Assembly: GCA_009602725.1 (NCBI GenBank)
Contig: WELB01000069.1
Location: 623,682 to 635,262 of the forward strand
Direction of reading: 5' to 3'
From: Spirogloea muscicola
Taxonomy: Eukaryota > Streptophyta > Zygnematophyceae > Spirogloeales > Spirogloeaceae
Length of the DNA: 11,581 nucleotides
Shown here: piece by piece, positions 6,984-11,581 of the stretch
How positions within the stretch are numbered: the first letter of the stretch is position 1
Layout of the letters: every line of letters starts with the position of its first letter
Notes under the pieces: model-generated
The model's input: the letters and a program-made list of their open reading frames with translations, nothing else
The model's database searches: none
What the model was told of the DNA's origin: nothing
Position numbers and translations under genes: made by a program

Positions 6984-7060
6984 CCCGCCGCCGCCGCCGC
7001 CTCCGCCGCCGTCGTCGCTGCCGCCGCCGTCGCCGCCGCGTCGCTTCCGCCGCCGCTTCC
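6984..7060. repeat. CCG trinucleotide-rich tract in the SDR leader
   Basis: Runs of CCG/GCC with GTC interruptions fill the DNA just upstream of the gene. A second pure run lies in intron 2 (7559-7586, about nine CCG units). Such tracts vary in length readily and would form strong GC structure in a 5' UTR. Confidence 0.8.
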
Positions 7061-7187
7061 ACTGCGGCGCCGCACGCCGCTTCCCCCTCGCGGAGGCGCC
7101 GCTGCCGCCCTTGCCGGGCACGGCCTAGCCGGCAGCTGCCGGGGCCCAAGCTGCAGCGCCGCCGGGCCCTCTGCGGCCTCCGCCGAC

Positions 7188-9175
7188 ATGAGGACCCAGC
7201 AGATTGCCATCGTGACGGGTGCGCTGCAGCCCTGGCCTCCCCGCCGCCGCCGTCGTCAGTGGCCTCGTCGCAGAGGGCGGTGCTAGTGGGGCTCTGCCTG
7301 CCGCGAACGACCGAATGAGACGAAAGGGTACACGCCGGAAGGTCGTGGGAAGGTCGTGGTGAACGCCGAACGGTCCGCAGGCCGACTGGAGCGCCACGGC
7401 GCAAGACTGCTAGCCCGTCTGACGTCGCTGCCACCGCCGGCGCCGTCGCCTTGGCTGCAGGCGGCAACCGGGGGATCGGGCTGAGCATCGCCCGCGAGCT
7501 GGCGCGGCGCCCCCACACCACCGTCGTCATCACGGCCCGCGACGCCAAGCAGGTCGGACCCGCCGCCGCCGCCGCCGCCGCCGCCCCTGGCGACCGCCGT
7601 GTCCTGAGTTGATGGGCTGCTGGCACCGCCGGCTCCGTCGTCGGTACAGGGCGAGGAGGCGGTGGCGGAGCTCAAAGGGGAGGGCCTGGAGGCCACCTTC
7701 CACCCGCTGGATATTGGCAGCGACGACTCGGTGGCGGCGTTCGCCAACTGGGTCGGCGACACGTATGGTGCGGTGCACATCCTGGTGAACAATGCGGGCA
7801 TGGGCGGCGAGCCCGCGAGCGTCGACGCGCTGCACACGGACGTGGCGACCTTCAACGATGTGCACAACGTCAACGTCACGGGTAGAATACGAGGCCTCCC
7901 CGAACCCGGGGATAGATAAACCCCCCCTAACTTTCCCACTATGGCAGTCCTCCTCTCTTCTTCTTCCCCAATATCCTCTATCATTCAATCCCGTGCCTTT
8001 GGTCATCTCCTCCCCTCTCTCCCATGCACAAACAACGTCCTCCTCTCGCCGATTCACCTCGCCCGACGAACGCCTCCTCCAACCCTGCCTCTGAGAGCGC
8101 GGGGCGGCACAGGTGCGTTGCGGATGATCAAGGCCTTCATGCCGGCGATGAAGAAGGCGAACTACGGGCGCATCGTCAATGTCTCCTCCGCCGCCGGCCA
8201 GTTTGGCTTCATGAGCAATAGCTCTGTGGCTTACAGTGTGTCCTCTGTCTCCTGCCTCCCCCTCGTCCCGCCTGTCTCCTCCTTTGCACTGACTGCCCTT
8301 GCTTCTGCTCGTACACCAGCCTTCTTTGCAGCATCCTGCCCTCCACTCCTCTGTAGCCGCCCTGCTCAGGGCTGAGCCGCGGCGCTGCTGCCGTCGGCGC
8401 CGCCGCTGCACAGGTGCGTCCAAGGCGGGTCTCAACGCCCTCACGGTGATGTTTGGCAAGGCCGTCGAGGCCGACAAGGACATCGCGGTGGTCGCCATGT
8501 GCCCAGGCCCCGTGCGCACCCGCATGGCTGAGGAGCACAATGGCCTCTACGAGAGCTTTCCGAGTGAGCAGCCTGCTATATTGCCCCAGGACTGCTGTCC
8601 TGTCATGCTGTCAGAGACGTGAATCTACTGCTTGAGTGCTTGTCTTTTCTCTCAAGTGGTGGCCGTCGACTTTCCAATGTTGATTTTGAGGACTTGCTGC
8701 GACTTGTCCTCGACCCCACTGCCGACAGTATCTGACATCTCGGATCCCGGGTGCAAAAGCTCGACCATTCGGGCCTGCTCTCTAGTTTCCGAAATCCCTC
8801 CGGAACCCTGCGTCCTCAGCTCATGCTTTAAAGCCCCAATGAAGGCCTCAGCAGCGGGGCAGCCTAGGCAGCCTTGGATGCTCTGCGCAACCTGCCACTT
8901 CAACCCTGGATCCTTGAACCCCCCGGTTTCGGACCTTCACCCTCGGCCCACGGACCTTGCACTGCCACAGCAGCCACTGCGGGCATACCGCTGTGCTCGT
9001 ATTGTTACTCACGACCTTGGCCACTTTTGCCTTCGCTACTGCAGAGGCATTGGGACACAAGGGGTGGAAGGAGCCGGACTCAATTGGTCACGAGGTGCTG
9101 CACCTTATTGACCTCAAGAAGGAAAAGGCGAATGGCAAATTCTTCCGCGACAACAAGCTCATCTCCTGGATATGA
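7188..9175 (+). CDS. Short-chain dehydrogenase/reductase, carbonyl-reductase-like (six exons)
   Basis: Exons 7188-7218, 7461-7552, 7650-7881, 8113-8235, 8414-8563 and 9045-9175 join with GT-AG introns into 759 nt, or 252 residues plus stop, the usual size of a classical SDR. The Rossmann motif TGGNRGIG lies at residues 10-17, TARD at 35-38 (the Arg suggests NADPH), LDI at 61-63 and NNAG at 88-91. The catalytic set is Asn116, Ser143 or Ser144, and Tyr159 with Lys163 in YSASK; PGPVRT follows. The enzyme should reduce a carbonyl (or oxidise an alcohol) in the cytosol; the substrate is unknown. TGGNRGIGL, TARD and the EGL...FH.LDI pattern recall carbonyl reductase CBR1-like enzymes. GT-AG edges were chosen because each restores the family motif and keeps frame. 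Least certain is the last junction (8563/9045, intron of 481 nt), since a small extra exon could be missed. The start is the first ATG in frame; the frame stays open upstream to about 6834 and is Ala-rich, but without ATG. Confidence 0.87.
7337..7358 (+). repeat. Tandem duplication of an 11-mer in intron 1
   Basis: GGAAGGTCGTG is repeated twice back to back inside the first intron of the SDR gene. It is short and probably a replication-slippage product. Confidence 0.6.
7559..7586 (+). repeat. CCG microsatellite in intron 2 of the SDR gene
   Basis: About nine uninterrupted CCG units lie six bases after the donor site (7553-7554). The tract makes up nearly a third of this 97-base intron. Confidence 0.85.
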
Positions 9176-9699
9176 GGCCTCTCACTTTGAGCGCGCTGCA
9201 GCCTCGAACCACCACTAAGCCACCGAGGAGTCGAGGGCCCGCCCGCTAGCCGTGTATATTGTATTTGTTTTGTCACTGGCTCGTTTTAAATCGGGTTTGA
9301 GACCTTGCGTCTTGCTTGGATAGTCGGCAACAAGTGGAGCGCAGGCATCAGTGCGCCCGCCAGGAAGCACTCCAAACGATCCTTGGTGGATGTCTCAATT
9401 TATGCCCCATCTGTATCTGCCTCTGCACAACGTCGTTGTCTATCCACAGTCCCATATAACCGTGACCAAAAAATTTTCAGGGCACATATGTGGCCCTTGT
9501 TCTGCTTCTCCTTTTTTACTTCGCTCGAGGTTGTGAAAGGACCGAATGAACTATTCAGAAGAATAAGCTGAGGAAGCGAGCTTTCCGCTCTTTTCACTCG
9601 GCCAGGCCAAGAGAGGAAACGATCTGGCCTCCAGCCTACACTGGCTTCAGTGGTGTCGAGGTGTTCTTTGATTTATTTCTGAACCGTCCAATTGTTGGA
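9176..9699. other. SDR downstream region without a recognised gene
   Basis: The first part is presumably the SDR 3' UTR. Neither TGTAA nor AATAAA is found within 120 bases of the stop; the T-rich GTATATTGTATTTG near 9254-9268 is the only AT-rich candidate for 3'-end formation. A near-perfect palindrome lies at 9479-9497 (AGGGC, ACATATGT, GGCCCT). No coding region is supported. Confidence 0.5.
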
Positions 9700-10875
9700 T
9701 GTCCGAGCAGGCTGTTCCTTTCATGCACCTTGCCCACACCCCCGACCTGCGTGCCCAGGCACGCTTCACGGCCTTTGGTTGAGAAGGCGGCCTTCGACCA
9801 GGTGGTGGAGCTTCTCCTTCCGTCCGACCTTCGCGGGCGTGCCCGGCTTCTTTCATCCTCTTCTTCTGGGGCGGGGGCGTGGCTAAATGCGCTCCCACTC
9901 TACGCAGCACTTACCATGCCAGATGAGGTCTACAGGACGGCGGTCCATCAGCTTTTGGGCCTCCTCCCTCCCTGCCTCGTGGGCGTCACTCAGTGCGAGT
10001 GCAGCGCCCGTCGCGCCAACCCTGCGGAGCTGGCCGGGCACATGCTCCGTTACGTGCACGGGAGCGAGCGGACCGGCTCCCATGATCTCCTGCGCGATGG
10101 TATGCAGGGGGTGTTTATGGAGGCGGGCTTCAAGGTGGCGGTGGAGTACGCCTCAGTGATGCCAATCCAGCTGGGCGTGGACGGCCAGCCCCATACTCGC
10201 CGCGCTGACCTGGTCGCATTCCCGCCCGGCGGCGGTCCCCGCATCATCGCCGACGTGGTGACAATTGACTGCTTCGACTCCGCCAATCCCACCAGGTCGG
10301 CGTCGTTTGCAGGGCATGCGGTCGGCCTGGCGGCCCGGGGTAAGAATGCGGCTGCTGGTGAAGAGCGAAAATAATGCCGACCACCCGGTTGGTGACGAAT
10401 TTGCGGCCCTGGCGATCGACATTCACGGGGCTTTCGGCAGCCGCTGGCTGGATCTCCTCCAGCGGCTTGCCCGCCAGGCCATTAACCGGCGGCCGGGTCT
10501 GCCAGGGGCGCTGCCCGGCTTCAACGCCGCCGGTTCGTTAGCTCAGGTCTTCCGCATGCGCCTGGCGGCATCGTTCCAACAATATCCCCTATCCTCAATG
10601 GGCGAGCGCTTATTGCAACGATCCCTTGCCCACGCCGTCCACACGCGAGCAGGACGTGCTCTGGCCGCTGCCTCTGGATCTCGGCGGACTGCCTCCTTCC
10701 CTGCAACGAGCTACTCCGACCTGCTGTTGCTCACTCGAGGGTACTGAGCTTCCCTAGTGTGTTGTTGTGTTTGGTAGTGTGGTCCTTTTTTCGGCTCTTC
10801 TTTCTTTGGCTTTGGACATTGTCCATTCATTTTGGGCTGGCTTTGCCAGCCCACTTCTCTATGGGCGAGCACTTC
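9700..10875 (+). mobile_element. Plus-strand family A element copy, 5'-truncated, nearly intact C-terminal ORF
   Basis: Homology to the RT element's C-terminal part starts by about 9735 (DLRAQARFTAF, then a frameshift near 9776). It continues AAFDQVVELLLPSDLRGRARLLS, WLNALPLYAALTMPD, a knuckle C-E-C...H-M-L-R-Y (about 9994-10053) with the last Cys changed to Tyr, GSHDLLRDGMQ, RRADLVAFPPGGG...ADVV (nuclease-like), and then one extra A near 10373 that breaks KERKYADHP. The frame then runs to S-Y-S-D-L-L-L-L-T-R-G-Y-stop (TGA 10745-10747). A 13-codon extra segment sits at 10580-10618. The 3' UTR ends in a perfect hairpin (10834-10852) and TCTATGGGCGAGCACTT plus CTTCTT. No TSD was found. The RT part is absent, so the copy is non-autonomous. 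Confidence 0.87.
10580..10618 (+). mobile_element. 39-nt in-frame insertion derived from an element tail
   Basis: The segment contains CCCCTATCCTCAATGGGCGA plus GCGCTT, matching the family B tail at 5801-5826 except for one base. It adds 13 codons (Q-Y-P-L-S-S-M-G-E-R-L-L-Q) between FQ and RSLAHAVH. The minus-strand copy at 3749-3971 lacks it (S-L-Q-R-S-L-A-H-A). CAA is repeated at both ends, possibly a 3-bp target duplication. Confidence 0.8.
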
Positions 10876-11103
10876 TTCTTTTCGCAGCCCCGCCCCCTCT
10901 TTCTTTCCTTATCTGTGACCACTTCCTCTGCAGGATCAGCAGACCACCCCCGTTGCGGCTGTAAAGATGCAGATCAACCCGTGTGGCATACATATGTCAC
11001 ACTAGCACTGGCTCATATCGCAAGCCGAGGTGGCAGCCGTAGCAGGGCGCACGGGAGTAGCAGAAAAGCGCGGCCAGAGGAGTAGCGCGGTCGCTCAAAC
11101 TTA
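10876..11103. other. No recognised gene
   Basis: A C/T-rich stretch follows the element's CTTCTT end, then mixed sequence with a 22-base imperfect palindrome at 10981-11002 (GTGTGGCATAC...TGTCACAC). No coding or RNA feature is supported. Confidence 0.45.
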
Positions 11104-11178
11104 GAGGAGGTGTGCGCCAATAGAGAAGAAGGGCTGGCAGAGGCCAGCCCGAAAAGAATTGACAAAAATTCAAGAGCA
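11104..11178 (-). mobile_element. Isolated minus-strand element tail
   Basis: On the minus strand this reads GCTCTTGAATTTTTGTC, then AATTCTTTTC, a perfect hairpin (GGGCTGGC/GCCAGCCC, loop CTCT; 11131-11150), then TTCTCTATTGGCGCACACC. This is the terminal module of the same elements with two or three changes in the last 15 bases and no coding sequence attached. It is closest to the tail at 4034-4108. It is either an extreme 5' truncation or a short non-autonomous unit. Confidence 0.7.
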
Positions 11179-11581
11179 AGCCCCTTGTGCCAAGGCTCCC
11201 CTTGCGCTACCAATAATCATGACATGTATGCGGCTACTAGCGTGGTGGGCGATGACGGCTTAGCCTCCCTCTCACTCATGTGCATCGCGCGCGCCTCCTG
11301 TAACGAATGCTGTAGATCGCCAAGCCCGGGCTGCCGGCAGCGCAAGGAGAAGCGGGAGGCATTGGGATGGGGCCGCAACGGTAAAACTGAGCAACGGTTA
11401 CTGCAGGGGCAAGGGTCCAGGGGTCCGAGGTTGGGTGAAGAACTCACCCCCTCTCCCATCTCGGGTGCCCCCTTCATAGCCCGACGGACTGCGAGCCCGG
11501 CCATACGGGCCCGGGTGGGATGTTCGGCACCCAGTCTCTCGTTGATGACCCGTCCACGACCTGTCGACGGCTATCAACGGC
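11179..11581. other. Unassigned right end
   Basis: A minus-strand frame is open over 11217-11504, but its composition (many Ser, Pro and Arg) and lack of recognisable motifs do not support a gene. No RNA or repeat feature is recognised. Confidence 0.4.

Noticed and set aside
6907-7128. Poly-proline open frame upstream of the SDR gene
   Set aside because: It has no ATG start and the proline run is only the CCG repeat read in another frame.
6976-8540. Long minus-strand open frames opposite the SDR gene
   Set aside because: They are rich in Arg, Ser and poly-Gly or poly-Arg from CCG repeats and lie antisense to exons whose splice sites and motifs fit an SDR exactly.
8632-9111. Open frame within SDR intron 5 as an extra exon
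   Set aside because: It shows no SDR resemblance, and direct joining of 8563 to 9045 keeps the frame and gives a normal-length C-terminus ending in GKFFRDNKLISW.
10981-11002. 22-base imperfect palindrome
   Set aside because: Four mismatched positions and no functional context; kept only as a note in the region description.
11217-11504. Minus-strand open frame at the right end
   Set aside because: No ATG-context, motif or family resemblance; composition fits chance in GC-rich DNA.
1-11581. CRISPR array or bacterial operon
   Set aside because: Repeats are dispersed in both orientations with variable spacing; genes carry GT-AG introns and no ribosome binding sites are seen.

Overview
The window looks like nuclear DNA of a GC-rich eukaryote. 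The evidence is a type II tRNA-Leu with internal promoter boxes, a six-exon protein gene with GT-AG introns that splices into a clean 252-residue short-chain dehydrogenase/reductase (SDR), and many 5'-truncated, nested non-LTR retrotransposon (LINE-like) copies. A microalga or related protist is plausible from the GC content, CCG repeats and intron style, but the sequence alone does not settle the lineage.

Layout. Positions 1-372 hold three retroelement 3'-end fragments. Positions 373-740 carry no gene, only a small cluster of ATCGGA-type repeats. A tRNA-Leu(CAG) lies at 741-820 on the minus strand. A decayed plus-strand reverse-transcriptase ORF runs from about 1255 to 3600. Positions 3601-6600 are a stack of elements inserted into one another in both orientations, several with readable target-site duplications (TSDs). 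The SDR gene spans 7188-9175 behind a CCG-repeat, G-box-containing leader. Positions 9176-9700 hold no recognisable gene. A plus-strand element copy occupies about 9700-10875, and an isolated tail lies at 11104-11178. The right end (11179-11581) is unassigned.

The mobile elements fall into two related groups, here called A and B (my labels). Both encode the same C-terminal architecture: a C-x-C-x12-H-x3-C knuckle, an RR-x-D-L-V ... G-G-G ... D-V-V segment like a PD-(D/E)XK nuclease core, and a conserved tail ending in S-D-L-x-L-L-[TS]-R-G-Y-stop. Upstream of the terminal module the two groups have different 3' UTRs, but nearly every copy ends in the same module: a GGCTGGC/GCCAGCC hairpin followed about 5 bases later by TCTCAATGGGCGAGCACTT or a close variant. 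This module occurs about ten times here and is probably the 3' recognition signal for target-primed reverse transcription.

The most informative observations are: a B insertion at 4874-5825 with a 9-bp TSD; a second B insertion at 5983-6477 with a 7-bp TSD; a twin-priming-like inverted insertion at 5007-5183 with a 7-bp TSD; a 39-nt in-frame patch of element tail at 10580-10618; and an inverted pair of B copies whose coding differences are almost all synonymous. The last point suggests the family was translated and under selection until recently.
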